Shown here one piece after another: positions 33,966 through 46,122 of a stretch of DNA of 64,000 bases (its first letter is position 1; each line of letters opens with the position of its first letter). The position numbers were made by a program, and so were the translations under genes. Source of the DNA: Nansenia antarctica (Eukaryota; Chordata; Actinopteri; Argentiniformes; Microstomatidae); the NCBI GenBank assembly GCA_963989245.1, contig OZ022344.1, positions 8,474,810 to 8,538,809 on the forward strand. Direction: 5' to 3'. The notes under the pieces are model-generated. The model was not told the origin of the DNA, ran no database searches, and saw only the letters and a list, made by a program, of their open reading frames with translations.

Positions 33966-34036
33966 TAGTATGTATGTATATATATGTGTGTGTGTGTATG
34001 TATGTATGTATGTATGTGTGTATGTGTGTATGTATG

Positions 34037-34067
<31 letters not shown>

Positions 34068-34068
34068 G
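33966..34068. repeat. TATG microsatellite
   Basis: Runs of TATG with TG interruptions. The TIR element begins directly at its end. Confidence 0.95.
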
Positions 34069-34070
34069 TA

Positions 34071-34942
34071 TTGTGGCGTCCCTCTCACTGAGACCGGGGA
34101 AAAGTGCACACACAAGCCAGAGACGACACAAAACAGGAGGAACAGTTAGCCACTCTAGGCGTATTTTATTTACAGAAAAAAGAACAAGGGCAATAAGGCC
34201 AGCTTAAGGGTTCTCGCCGTTACTCAAACTCAGAGGGGGGTGTTAGAAGGATAGCCGGGGGGCTCTGCAGGCGTCCTCTCCGGCTGTCGGGGCCTCTCCA
34301 CTAGAATGCGCCCGACTGGTGCTATGGAGATAGCATACAACACATTAATAAAGACACTCTGAAATAAGTTGCCGCTCCATGGCTCTCACCCTACGCCACG
34401 GTCTGGGTAGGGGTTCGTCGTCTGCCTAGTTTCCGGCTGTCGGGGCCTCTCCACTAGGCTGCGCCCGACTGGTGTCTCTGGGATAGCTGTGGGTAGGAGG
34501 TGGGCCAGAGGTGGCTCCGTGGGGGCAGTCGTTTGGTGTCCCGTCACTCTAGTCTCCGGCTGTAGGGGCCTCTCCACTACAGTCAGAGGACCTCGGTCTG
34601 GCAGCAGAACAGAACAGTTAATGACATTAAACATAGATACAGTGCCATAGTCCAGCTCTCACCCCAACGTGCGTGCCTCGGCCGCCCCCTTGTCTGCTGG
34701 TTTCTGCCCTCTTTATGTCTCCTGTGAGTTTGTTTCTCCACTGCAGCTCTGCTCATTGGGGAATGCAGGGCAGCTGTGCATAGCTGTGGGGTTTCCCTGC
34801 ATCTCCTCTGCCCAGGGGCTGGAATGGGCGCTGTCCATGGTGCTGAGTTTTACCTGCAGCTACTCGGCCCTGAGGCCAGAATGGGCGCTGTCCACGGTGC
34901 TGAGTCTCACCCTCGGTCTCAGTCAAGAGAGGGACGCCACAA
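34071..34942. mobile_element. TIR element, 872 bp
   Basis: Inverted ends TTGTGGCGTCCCTCTC and GAGAGGGACGCCACAA, each with TA outside, fit a TA target duplication. Further matching (CTGAGACC) lies inside. Three internal copies of CGGCTGTCGGGGCCTCTCCA are at about 34280, 34435 and 34557 (the last with one change). No transposase is seen. An LTR origin is less likely because the inverted ends are too long. Confidence 0.65.
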
Positions 34943-35020
34943 TACGCAAACACACGCATGCACGCACGCCCACACATAAACAAACAAACATACATACATC
35001 AACCATGCTTACACACTAAC

Positions 35021-36990
35021 CTCTCCACTCTGACTTTAACCTCATTGACATCCATTTGTAGTCTCTGTATCGTCTGTGAGGGGAGACAAACAGACTGAAT
35101 ACCTGTGTCACATCCCTCAACACACACTGTCTGTGGGCTCAAAGCTAAGAACACAGACACAGAGATTGGAGGGACAGAGAGAATGAAATATGCAGGCCTT
35201 TCACCTCAGAAACCAGTTTCTGCTGGTGTTCCCTTTGCTTTAGTAGTTTGATCTCTTTCAGTTCCAAAGCAGAGTTAATGTCAGTAGTTCCATCCTGTCA
35301 AGAAGGTTTAGGGTTTTAAGAAGTCTCCATTGCAAGGAACACACATAATCACATATTAGGCAAGAGAAGATAGAGGAGGTGTTAAAAAGCACGATCCACC
35401 CTATTCTATCAAGACTAAATCAAATCAAATCAAGCTTTATTTGTATAGCGCATTTCTCAAGCTGCGACCCAATGCGCATTACATAATGACAGAGCCGCAA
35501 GCAGGCAAAAGTAAAAACCTGTACACTGTGTAGCCAGGAAAATTCCCTTGCAGCCCTCTACTCATAGAACGACTACTACCAGTTTGCCTACCAGCACACA
35601 GCGGCGGACCCCAAACCTCTCCCCCGGGGGGCCCCGGCCGCCCCACACACCCGACCCGCCCCACCACTAGCACACCCGGCCCCGCCAAGCAAGCACAGAC
35701 CATAATAGCCCCGCACCAGGCTAGCCAAGCAGGTGCCCCAGCGGCGGAACAGACCAGGCACGCGGAGCGGCCAGGGGCCCCCGAGGAGAGGCCCGAAGAC
35801 CACCGGCGCATAGCAAGCAAGCAAGGGCGAAAAACCTGTACACCATGTATCCAGGAAAAGTTCCCGGCATATTGTCAGCGTACACACTCTCCATAAATTT
35901 AGAGTTATTTCTGCATCGTTCTGCATCCAGCATGGGCACAGATCCTGGTACTGGCACTGGTACAGCCTGGTACTTCAGCACCCAGGTACTCTTTCCTGCC
36001 AACAGAGAATCTCAAGCGCAGTTATGATGCAACAATAACAACAATACAACCTGGTGGTGGTCCAGGTACAGCCTGGTGCCAGTTCTGGTACTGGTCTAGG
36101 TGCTACTGGCAGCTATCAGTGCCCCATCAGCACCCAGGTCCTCTTTCCTGTCAAGACTAGCCAAGGGTTTTCCCTGATCACATGACCTGACCAGGTAAAA
36201 CTCTTGGCCCTTGTACAGTGATAGGCTATAGCCATGTCTTACCATAGTACAGTGGTAGGTTATAACCATGTCTTACCTTAGCGCTGGGAGCCACAGGGAT
36301 GAGAGATGTGTGTGGGACAGATAGCGGGTAGTGGGTCATAGAGAAGTTCTGAGTCAGGACGGTCAACATGGGGAACAAGTACCAAAAGCCTGGAGGACAG
36401 GGAGAGACACACAGGCTCTGGTCAGAAACAACCCTTCAGGGGATCTCAGAGGATTCCATATGTAAACCAATATGGGGGTTGCTCCTTGATCCTCTCATCG
36501 ACTTGGTGGAATGAATTTTCACAATCTTTCTTAATACCTATTCAATCCTTCCATATCTACACAAGTGTCTAGGGGTATAACGGCTCAGACATGTGATTCC
36601 AGAATGTAAAGGGTGTGATGTCACACTGACCCATGGTAAAGAGGAGGAGGAGGACGTGCAGGATGGCCTTCCTCACTCCATTGGTGAACAATGGACCAGC
36701 TGCAGGGGAGAGAGAAGAATGGGTTGAAGCTAATCTAAAATAATACACATTAAGAACAAAGGAGGTAGAAAATACACACACACACACACACTCTCACTCA
36801 CACACACACACACTCACACACACACACACACACTCTCTCACTCACACACACAGACAGAAACACTCTTATTTACTTGGTGCAGCAGGAGGCGACAGGCCCA
36901 AGCCTAAAAAGGAGGAAATACAAAACATTGTAAGTTCCTCTGTATTTCTGACCTCTAAATATTATTATTATAGTTTGCTCCTTACCAGAA

Positions 36991-37024
<34 letters not shown>

Positions 37025-38216
37025 ATTGTAAATGCTTCATTTATGTCCACATAAATGTACAATATCTAAAAGACATAAATACTATCAGTGCATTTTGACA
37101 TTATGAAAACAGTCAGTTACAATAGTGCTGCATTGACAACCAGTTATTCTACACATAGGATGTTATTCACACCAAATGATAACAGTGGATTGACATACAG
37201 TATCAATACTGTAAAACAGACAGTATAAAGCTCATGGGTACAAGAAGCACTGCCTTCTCCATATTGAGCGGCTACCAATAATAGCAGATACTGAGCAATA
37301 CTTTTCTAACTGTTTGGCCCTTCTCTTAGATAGACCAGCCATTTGAAGGCCTCTGACAACAAGCTTGTGAACATGGCCCAGGCTGCCAAATATGAAAACT
37401 AAACGTTTACATCTGTAACCCAGTTGTGATATGGCCTGCTCCAGCTGTTGGTATTTCAAGAACTCGGTTGAAAAGGCTTCCTCTCTAGGCTAATTACATC
37501 ATCGGGAGTGTTTGATTAGAGAACACTTCTGAATCGTCACTACACAGACTCAACATGCTAGGCTTTACAGTGGAGTGCTTGTACAGCGTTGCGGCAGGCC
37601 TGAATATGGAAATGACACCCTCTGAAATCAGATCCACGATTCGATCATGCCTACATATGGAGAGCCCTTTATAAGCATGACAACCATTTAAGATGTGGGG
37701 CATGGTTTCAGTTATCTGCTGGTGACTGTGATGTATGCAGTGTGGGCTATGACTGTCAGGAAGCCAGATGGAGAGGTTAAGCTTTGTTGGTAAAACCTGC
37801 AGCCTAGCTTTTAAAGTGAAGGTGACAATACACTCATCGAGAGTTACACTTTTGAACACTGCGTGAGAGACCGAGTGATCAGCAGCAGGGAGACATGCCA
37901 GATTCCCTTGCAGTTTCAGTTCAGTCCAGTGCTGCACACACACAGACACACATACACACTGTACTTACTATAACTGGTGAAGGTTGTTGTCGTGGTACTG
38001 GCTCCATCTGAAGAGGAGTAGCCCGAGGTGCTTAAGGCAGGAGGAAGCAGGCTCAGCCTGGGGGCCTGGGCCAGAGCTGGGCCAGAGCTGGGGTCAAAGC
38101 TGGGGTCAGGACTGAGACAGGAGCTGAAACACTTGCGGTGCTGCTGCTGCTGTCGGAGTCATTGTCGGACTGGTAGTACCCACGCAATGCCAGGCGGGCA
38201 CTACGACGCGGCATGA
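35021..38216 (-). CDS. SUN-domain-type gene, 5' exons (SUN domain not found)
   Basis: Minus strand. Exon 1 follows CTCCTATCAG at 38216, with ATG at 38214 opening MPRRSARLALRGYYQSDNDS; the block runs to 37969 and contains SGYSSSDGASTTTTTFTSY. Next are 36903-36874 (30 nt), 36699-36631 and 36389-36277, which together encode a membrane segment (RKAILHVLLLLFTMGFWYLF). Then come 35294-35205 and 35073-35021, encoding charged coiled coil (LELKEIKLLKQREHQ, TIQRLQMDVNEVKVRVE). All borders are GT-AG and the phases agree from 37969 leftward. A Ser/Arg-rich N-terminus, a membrane segment and a lumenal coiled coil fit SUN proteins of the inner nuclear membrane (LINC complex). The Met frame and the downstream frame differ by one within 38060-38130, so a short intron or an indel lies there. 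No exon with the SUN domain is seen to the left. Confidence 0.6.
35405..35960 (-). repeat. Interspersed repeat, minus orientation
   Basis: Reverse complement of the family at 20034-20345: it begins with AAATC repeats and CTTTATTTGTATAGCGCATT, then AAATTCCCTTGCAGCCCTC and CCAGTTTGCCTACCAG. A second block with AAAAACCTGTACACCATG follows. A GC-rich centre (35590-35790) separates them. It lies in the SUN-type gene intron. Confidence 0.65.
36774..36858. repeat. CA microsatellite with CTCTCA interruptions
   Basis: Runs of CA separated by CTCTCA and CTCACTCA phrases, in a SUN-type intron. Confidence 0.9.
36992..37022. repeat. CA microsatellite
   Basis: Pure CA run in a SUN-type intron. Confidence 0.9.
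37232..37949 (-). pseudogene. Fossil of a LINE C-terminus (restriction-like endonuclease type)
   Basis: Two minus-strand frames, 37949-37494 and 37459-37232, read like the C-terminus of R2/NeSL-type LINEs: TETMPHILNGCHAYKG and RHDRIVDLISE (finger and linker), then KYQQLEQAISQLGY, VFIFGSLGHVHKLVVRGL and AKQLEKYCSVSAIIGS. The frames are offset, and a large part between them is missing. It lies in an intron of the SUN-type gene, same strand. It is not a host gene. Confidence 0.65.
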
Positions 38217-38229
38217 CTGATAGGAGAGA

Positions 38230-40760
38230 GAGAGGGATGGTGGGGGGCATCAAGAGAGCGATAGAGAAACACAAGGTCAAGTGTTGATTCCACACACTGT
38301 TTGCATCCCCAACCACTTGGGGGTTCACTTAAGTCAGGTTCAGAAATCCAATCACAAGTGTCTGCTGCTCATTAAAATGTTTCCTCAAATAAAATGCTGG
38401 GGTAAGCTCCTGGTGCAACCTGGGACACACAGGTTGTTTGTTTGTAATGTTCAGTTAGGTCATACTGTACATATATTTGGACAGATATTTAAAAAAACAA
38501 CAACACATATTTTGTTATTTTAGCTGTTTACCAAAACATATTCAGGTTACAGCTATATAATCAATATGGGCTTAACGTGTAGACTCTCAGCTTTAATTTG
38601 AGGCTTTTCATATCATGTCTCTGCTCCCTCATTAACGAACGTTAGTGCTTAGTTTAGTCCCGAGGACCTTCCCTTGTGTAACAAAAGGTGGCGTTGTTCT
38701 GCAGTGAATTCACCAACTTAGCCGCAGCCATTCGGGCTGAGATCCCTTTATGCCACGTATGTTTACAAAGTGGGAGCTATAACTAATAAAGCACATCACA
38801 CTCACTCACACTTAAAAGATCTTGCAAGTCCCATCAGATAATGCCAATGTTGTTTTATTTTAGATGACTGTCCCAGGATTAACTCAATAAAATGCTATAA
38901 TCTACTGGAATTGGACGAGTCTTGAGACAATTGTAGCCAATTGAATGCTGAACAGGTGGGCACTGGGACTAACTCTCTTTAGCATAGGCTTATACTGACT
39001 ACATATTAGGCTACAGTCATTTTGCACAAATACCTGACTGTTACTGTTCAGACTTCTGCTATTCAAAATAAATAACTGTCCATTTGTAGAATGTGCCTAC
39101 AGCTCTGATTGGACTCAGGTAAAGTCAATTGAAATCAATTCAAGTTGATATGATCAAAAGACACCCAGACACTGTCAAACTGGTTGAGGGACATCATAAT
39201 CCCTTTCACAACAGGTGGAACTATTGACATTGTGTAATAAACTCATAGAGTAGATTATAATGATTTAAATGATCATTTACTAATGACAGCAAAAGAGGGA
39301 GAGAGGAGGATAGAGAGGGAGAGAAGGAGAGAGAGCAGGATGGTGTCGGCACACCAGAGAGAGAGAGCAAGAACCAGGTGAGAAAGTGGACAGGTAGTCA
39401 AGACCACAAAAGTAGCCTTGTGAACCGATGGTTCTCGAGCCTAATGGCCCATAGGGCAGGATTCTCCTGTTTCTGTAGCGTGAGGCGGCTTGATGTACAA
39501 GTACACCCCCTGGACATGACGCTGGTATGTCGCAGGGTCTTACACCCAACCAACCCTTAATGCTGAGTTATCATCACCGAGGGGGGGGGTTCCATGCCAC
39601 AGTCCATGCCACCCCCCCAAGGCAGCAAACCTAGGGGAAACACTGAGAGCAGATAGATGAACTGTTCAGTGTCAATCCTGTAGAGATGGAGATGGAGGTT
39701 AAATCTCCAGAATAATGTCCAGCTACAATCGCAACAACATTCACAACATTTCTGGAGCCTGGTAGACCCAGACAACTATAAGAATATTCACCAAGCAGCC
39801 CTGAAAGTATTTGCTTTATTTGTCTACATACCTTTGCGAATCAGCTTTTTCTGATATGAATGTAATGAAATCTACATTCTGAACAAGACTGACAGATGAC
39901 CATTTAAATGACTCTAAAGAGTGAACCTAAGTGGATACACTCCAGCATACACAACTGTAGTAGACTCCATGCAGTGACAGTCATCTCACTAAGTGTAGGA
40001 ATGAATCAACACACTTATTACACACATGCACAATATGTTTTGAAAGAGACAAAAAGACAAAATAATTCGTTATGTGAATGAATGTAAGTAATAAGATATG
40101 AGTAGCTCTCGGCCACTTACATTTTTTCAAAGTAGCTCTCAGATGAAAAAAGGTTGTAGACCCCTGCTTTATGCTGATACATGCCTGCCATCTAGTGGAC
40201 ATTTAAGGGTACGACCAGGTAGGGGGATATTGCTTGTAACACAATCCTCATTCCTTCTCTCTCTCTAACCTAATCCCATAGTAACCTTCATAATTCAGTT
40301 CTAGATATGTATTTTCTTTATGTGGCTAACACAACTCCAATTAAACTGCTTCATAAAGTTAAAGTTAATAAATGTATAGTAATAATCACTTAAATAGTAA
40401 TTACTTTGTTGTTTAGTATCAGGGAGGGAGGGAGGGAGGGAGAATGGATGACCATCTTTCTTCAGTAGGCCTACCATTTCTAGCTCATGTATATTTCTAA
40501 TGATTCATTATATGTCTTGTACATGATTCTTGTTATGATTCTTGTATATGATTCTTGTATATGATTCTTGTTATGATTACATTTCTATTGGGATATTGCC
40601 TCAGGCATAGCTGTAAACATGCTTAGCTACTATATTTGTTTCTGTAATCGCAGTTGCTTCTAGCTATGATATTTAAGATCACTTATCTAGTTACACAATC
40701 TTCAGCATAACAAGTTCATAAGATATGAAAAATGCACAAGCAAAAGGAATGGCATCCAAA
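38230..40760. other. Intergenic stretch
   Basis: Between the 5' end of the SUN-type gene and the 3' end of the coiled-coil gene I see no supported gene. It has a purine-rich tract (39292-39372), a GGGA run (40421-40441) and AT-rich DNA with TGATTCTTGTATA repeats near 40520-40575. The SUN-type promoter and 5' UTR exon should lie here but cannot be placed. Confidence 0.55.
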
Positions 40761-40765
40761 TAATT

Positions 40766-40771
40766 TTTATT
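40766..40771 (-). terminator. Poly(A) signal of the coiled-coil gene
   Basis: AATAAA on the minus strand overlaps the stop codon of the alternative last exon. Confidence 0.5.
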
Positions 40772-43700
40772 CACGGTGGACAGCAGCTCCGGCCAAGGCT
40801 GTTTGCAGTTGTGAGCGTCCTCTGGAGGAGTCGGGCGCTAGAGACAGGAGAGAGAGTTCATATGAGCTTCACCAGGCCTTTAGCTACAGAATAGAATACT
40901 TTATTAGTTTAGTTAGTATGTCCTTGGTCTATGTGTTCTATGTGTTGACTTACCTCTGCTGTGTCCATCGTCGTGAAGACGGTTACTGGGGGGACGGAGG
41001 CCGTCTGCCTGAATAGCAGCTCAGAAGCCCAAGGCTCTTCACAGATGTGAGCATCCTCTGGAGGCGGGAACGCTTCTGTTTCTTTGAAGCTCCGCTCTCC
41101 TCACAAGGCGTCATCTCAGCTGTCACTGGGCTGGCCGCTAGAGAGAGGAGAGAGAGTTCATATGAGCTTCACCAGGCCTTAGCTACAGAATAGAATACTT
41201 CATTAGTTTGGTTAGTATGTCCTTGGTCTATGTGTTCTACATGTTGACTTACCTCTGCTGTGTCCATCGTCGTGGGCAAACTCGATGCCCTCCTGTCCTA
41301 GGGCTGGAGGCTGGACACTTATCTTCATATCCTCCTGTCCTTGAGCTGGAGGCTGGACACCATCCTTGATGTCCTCCTGTCCTGGGGCTGGAGGCTGGAC
41401 ACCAGCCTGGTTGGTCCTCTTGCACTATATCAGTTGTTACAGAAGAAGAATCAATGACAGAACATATCTCTTAAAACCCCAGTATTCCTACAACAACAAT
41501 GCATAGCGTGTCTGTTGTTTTACGATAAACTGGTAAGACTTTACCTTTACATTACATTTCCTTAATGTGAAATTATGTGGAATATGGCTCTCTTATAAAT
41601 TCACTGTATATTTATTTTTTACCTTGCGCTTCACCATTGAACAGAATTTCCTGAATTTCCCTTTCTTCTTCTTCTTCCCACTAGCATCCTGGGCAGCGAG
41701 GGCCTGGCTCCTCTCCTTCTCCAGGTCGGAGTTGTCAGAGACGAGGCTCCTCTTCTCCTGCTCCATAACGTGGAGTTTTTGTTTGAGGTCGCTCTCTCTC
41801 AGTCTGCTTTCCTCCACCTCCCTGATAAGCAGCAGAGCATTCTCAGCTGCCGCCAGCATTTCCTCCAGGTTCTCTCTCTGCAGGTCGCTCTCTCTCACTC
41901 TGCCTTCTTTCACCTCCTCCCTGCAAAGGACCAGAGCCTCCTCCGCTGCCTCCTTGTCCTCCAGGGCCTCTCTCTGCAGGGCCTTGATGTGGTCCTCTGC
42001 CTCCCTGGTGGCGTTGGCGGTCTCCAGGAGGGTCGCCTTGACCCCGGCCAGGCTCCCCTCAGTCTCTCGCTGGGCAGCGAGGGCCTGGCTCCTCTCCTTC
42101 TCCAGGTCGGAGTTGTCACAGACAAGACTCCTCGTCTCCTGCTCCATAACATGGACTTTTCTTTCGAGGTCTCTCTCTCTCTGTCTGCTTTCCTCCAGCT
42201 CCCTGTCAAGCACCTGAGCCTTCTCAGCTGCCGCCAGCTTGTCCTCCAGGGCCTCTTTCTGCAGGGCCTTGATGTGGTCCTCTGCCTCCCTGGTGGCGTT
42301 GGCGGTCTCCAGGAGGGTCGCCTTGACCCCGGCCAGGCTCCCCTCAGTCTCTCGCTGGGCAGCGAGGGCCTGGCTGCTCTCCTTCTCCAGGTCGGAGTTG
42401 TCACAGACGAGGCTCCTCTTCTCCTGCTCCATAACGTGGAGTTTTTGTTTGAGGTCGCTCTCTCTCAGTCTGCTTTCCTCCACCTCCCTGATAAGCAGCA
42501 GAGCATTCTCAGCTGCCGCCAGCATTTCCTCCAGGTTCTCTCTCTGCAGGTCGCTCTCTCTCACTCTGCCTTCTTTCACCTCCTCCCTGCAAAGGACCAG
42601 AGCCTCCTCCGCTGCCTCCTTGTCCTCCAGGGCCTCTCTCTGCAGGGCCTTGATGTGGTCCTCTGCCTCCCTGGTGGCGTTGGCGGTCTCCAGGAGGGTC
42701 GCCTTGACCCCGGCCAGGCTCCCCTCAGTCAGGGCCCTCCCCTTCTCCTCCTCCTCCGCCTGCACACGCACACACATCCGGGCCACACGAGACATTTTGG
42801 GGGTCTCATCTTCGTCAGGCTTCTCCTCCTGGGCATTGGCCTCAGAGGCCTCGTCACCCGAACAGACCTGCAGGAGCAGAACAGAGGAGGTGTGGCATCA
42901 TTCATGGCTACATGGTTACACAACACTGGTATAACTGCAGGGACGTGTGTGCTAATAGTGATGGTTACACTTACAGTAATAGGTCTGTCCTCCTTCAGCC
43001 TAGCAGCCTCCTCTAGCCGCCTAGCAGGTTGCCGAAGCGTCCTGTTTCTCATGGCTACAATATAAAAAACGGAAGGAAGAGAATGTGAAATTACTTAATG
43101 TGAAATTACTACAAGGATACGGCCAAAAAGCCGTATCCTTGTAGTATTTTCTACCTTCCTAAATGATGGCTAGAACGTCGGGTTATAAAGCGAAAGCTTC
43201 TTTATATTAAAAAATGTGTTGGCCTACACTTGATATTCACTTTAATTCTGGACGTTACAATTTGCATTTCTCAAAAACAACAATCTAAACTGTGAACTTC
43301 TATGACGTCTTGCCGCAAGGCCTTCTGGGACCAATTAAAGTTAATCATGTAACCTATAACGTTACAACAATCTATTAATACAGGCGGGCCGTCAAGCCCA
43401 TAGACTTTTACTTGTCAAGGCAAATGTTTTAAGCGAAAATCTGTAATTCAAGACTCTCTGGTAATTTACACACAAGACCCACATTGATCTCTACTCAGCG
43501 CACACACACACACACAAACACACACACAAACACACCTCTAGTTCTGTCCACCTTCAGCTTAGCAGCCTCCTCCCTCCGCCTAGTAGCCTGCTGAAGGCGT
43601 GCCTTCTGCTCATGCTTCCTTCTTGTCGTTCTTGAGCTATCGTTATACATGGCTACAATATGAAAAACAAGGAAGAGAATGTGAAATTACGTATTTTAGA

Positions 43701-44213
43701 TTTATATATTATTATTATTATATAATTACTTGTCCCCTAGTCATTTCTCAAAACCAACAAACTAAACTGTCAACTTCTATGACGTCTTGCCGCAAGGCCT
43801 TCTGGGACATGCAGTTCTACCTATTCTTAGTCAATACAACAGAAATGTACTTCTTTAAGTTATGTAACATATTAATCAATCTCTTTTAATTTTCAATCAT
43901 GTAACACATTAATCAATAATGTAACCTATAAAGTTAATCATGTAACCTACAAAGTTAATCATGTAACCGATAAAGTTAATCATTTAACCTACAAAGTTAA
44001 TCATGTAACCGATAAAGTCAATCATGTAACCGATAAAGTTAATCATGTAACCGATAAAGTTAAGATAAAGATAAATAAAATTAATTTACAGAATACAGGC
44101 GGGCCGTCAAGCCCATAGACTTTTACTTGTCAAGGCAAATTTTTAAAGCGCAAATCTGTAATTCAAGACTCTCCGGTAATTTACACACAAGACCCACGTT
44201 GATCTCTACTCAG

Positions 44214-44290
<77 letters not shown>

Positions 44291-44445
44291 CTGGGTTGGT
44301 CCTCCGGGCTGGCTGCTCTGTGGGCCAGAGATTCGGTTAAGGTGATGTCGTCATCGTGAATCTCCTTTTCAAGCTGCCAAGCAGACTGGACATTGAAGTC
44401 ATCTCCCTGGCTCTCCTTCTTGTTTTTTGGCATTTCTGCAACTTT
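40767..44445 (-). CDS. Coiled-coil protein gene with internal repeats (copy 2, complete in window)
   Basis: Read on the minus strand. Exon 1 is 44445-44289 (ATG at 44433), exon 2 43652-43536, exon 3 43054-42975, exon 4 42867-41623, exon 5 41424-41253, and then one of two alternative last exons: 41137-40954 (stop at 40985-40983) or 40837 to a stop at 40769-40767 that overlaps an AATAAA signal. All borders are GT-AG and all phases agree. Exon 4 (415 codons) is a long Glu/Lys/Leu/Ala-rich coiled coil built of three repeats, each starting near LAGVKATLLETANATREAED, followed by a basic end (KKKKGKFRKF). Exon 5 holds three copies of a motif like VQPPAPGQEDIK. No signal peptide or membrane segment is seen. 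I do not recognise the family; a cytoplasmic or nuclear structural role is only a guess. Confidence 0.65.
40840..41270 (-). repeat. Duplicated exon/intron unit at the 3' end of the coiled-coil gene
   Basis: About 140 bp at 40838-40980 recurs at 41136-41275. Each copy holds the acceptor region, an intron piece (ATAGAATACTT) and the donor context of an exon ending GACACAGCAGAG before GTAAGTCAAC. The result is two possible terminal exons that share splice phase. Confidence 0.75.
41691..42728 (-). repeat. Coding tandem repeats in the coiled-coil exon
   Basis: The string GGGCAGCGAGGGCCTGGCT begins units at 41691, 42072 and (with one mismatch) 42357, giving periods of 381 and 285 bp (127 and 95 codons, both in frame). 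The unit at 42357-42728 is almost identical to 41691-42061; I see two differences in the aligned part. The middle unit is shorter and more diverged (it reads EDKLAAAEKAQVLDRELEESR). The pattern fits a recent in-frame duplication or gene conversion between outer units. Confidence 0.85.
43109..43144. repeat. Perfect 15-bp hairpin in an intron (copy 2)
   Basis: Identical to the hairpin at 149-184. Confidence 0.9.
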
Positions 44446-44844
44446 CTACAAACAACTGAACAAGGAAGAGAATGTGAAATGACGTATTTTATATTTATAT
44501 ATTATTATTATTATAGAATGACTTGTCCCCTATGAGTTCATGGATGACTGTGAGGCTGTTTGAACTTCCAAAGTGACTGACGTTGATATTGCGCTGTGAC
44601 ATTGTGATTGAAGCATCAGTTGCAGGTGCAACGTGCCAAAAAGCCATTCTCCTTTTCGTATTTCTACCTTCAAAAAATATGTCTAGGACGTCGGGTTGTA
44701 AAGCAAAAGCTTCTTTATATAAGAATCTCTGTTGGCATTGACACTTTGGATCACTTTCAAACAATAAACGAGCTAGACTTTGACACTCAGCGGAGTCAGC
44801 GCTCGCGCGCACACACACCCGCGCAGCCACATCCAGACCCCCGC

Positions 44845-44887
<43 letters not shown>

Positions 44888-44911
44888 GCGCAGCCACATC
44901 CAGACCCCCGC

Positions 44912-44949
<38 letters not shown>

Positions 44950-44992
44950 CACACACACACCCCCCCGCAGCCACACCCAGACCCCCCCCCAC

Positions 44993-46065
44993 TAGGGTGA
45001 CCAGGTCCCAACAAACCAAATGTGGGACAAGGAATATGTTTGTGTGGGACAATGTGGGACACCCTCTCAACAGGCCGGGATCGAACTTTAGGTGCCCCTG
45101 GTAGCATCCCCCCGCCCCCCCGGCCGAGAGAGCTATGTCTATCCAATTTGTTTAAATATATGTGCATTTCCATTCTGTTTCCTATTCTGTTTGGTTTATT
45201 CAGTAGCATCCAATAGACTTTGCAGATAAAAACAAATATATCTTATTTGAATGTGAACCTCACAATAAAGTATCTGTATGGAGCAGAAAGTGAGGTCAAA
45301 GTGCAGTATCAATTTAGTATATTAATAAAGAAAAGTAGCCTGACAGTGTTAGGCCTGTAGATGATTGAGTATGTAGGCTATCTAGCTAGCTAACTTGCCT
45401 CCCATTTGCAACACAAATGCATTGACATAGCTGTCAAGGCTGGCTAACGCGCACACACACTAGACGAAAACAACAACGAAAACAACACACAATGACAGTG
45501 ATAACAGCTAGTCAAAGGATAAACCAATTGCCAAATTGTCATTTTTCAGTTTTTAGATAGCCTGACACTACAGATTGTAAGCTTTCAAATGATGTGTCAT
45601 ACATTGTAGTCCTTGCTTTTGAACACTTTTCGTCCTAAAACGAAAGTGGTCACTTATCAGTAGCCTACGGCAAACGAGAACAGTGAATCCAATCCAGACA
45701 TTATACGTTTTTAGTGATCGTTAAACTATTGTTTATTATATCGAGTGGGTACTTTAAAACTTCAAGTTGGTGTTGTGAAAAAAAAAAAACGAAAACTAGA
45801 TATTGTTGACACAATAAGTTTCACTTTACGACCTTTGAGTCAGCGGCTGGTTCACACATTCAGCCAGCTCCCTATGTCCACGTGGGGCAATGTCCGTTGC
45901 CATGGGAACATTAATGCTGTTTCCTGATAGGCTGAAGACGTTCCATAGAATCTGGACGTTCTGCTGCATCTGAACATGTCAAATCGCTGCGCTTTGTGCG
46001 GGACGCACCAAAAGTCGTGAAAATGCTGTGCAGTCCCGCGCAAAGCGGGACATCTGGTCACCCTA
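44993..46065. mobile_element. hAT-like non-autonomous DNA transposon (copy 2)
   Basis: Same element as 2025-3095. Target duplication candidates are 44985-44992 and 46066-46073. Confidence 0.75.
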
Positions 46066-46088
46066 CGCCCCACCACACACACACCCAG

Positions 46089-46122
<34 letters not shown>

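Noticed and set aside
34071..34942. A solo LTR
   Set aside because: It begins TGTGG and ends CCACA like an LTR, but the 16-bp inverted ends and outer TA fit a DNA transposon better, and no 4-6 bp direct duplication is visible.
37232..37949. A host gene in the SUN-type intron
   Set aside because: The motifs are those of LINE C-termini and the frames are broken.
41770..43065. Plus-strand frame of 431 codons
   Set aside because: It is the antisense of the coiled-coil exon and its repeats; the minus strand has consistent splice sites and phases.
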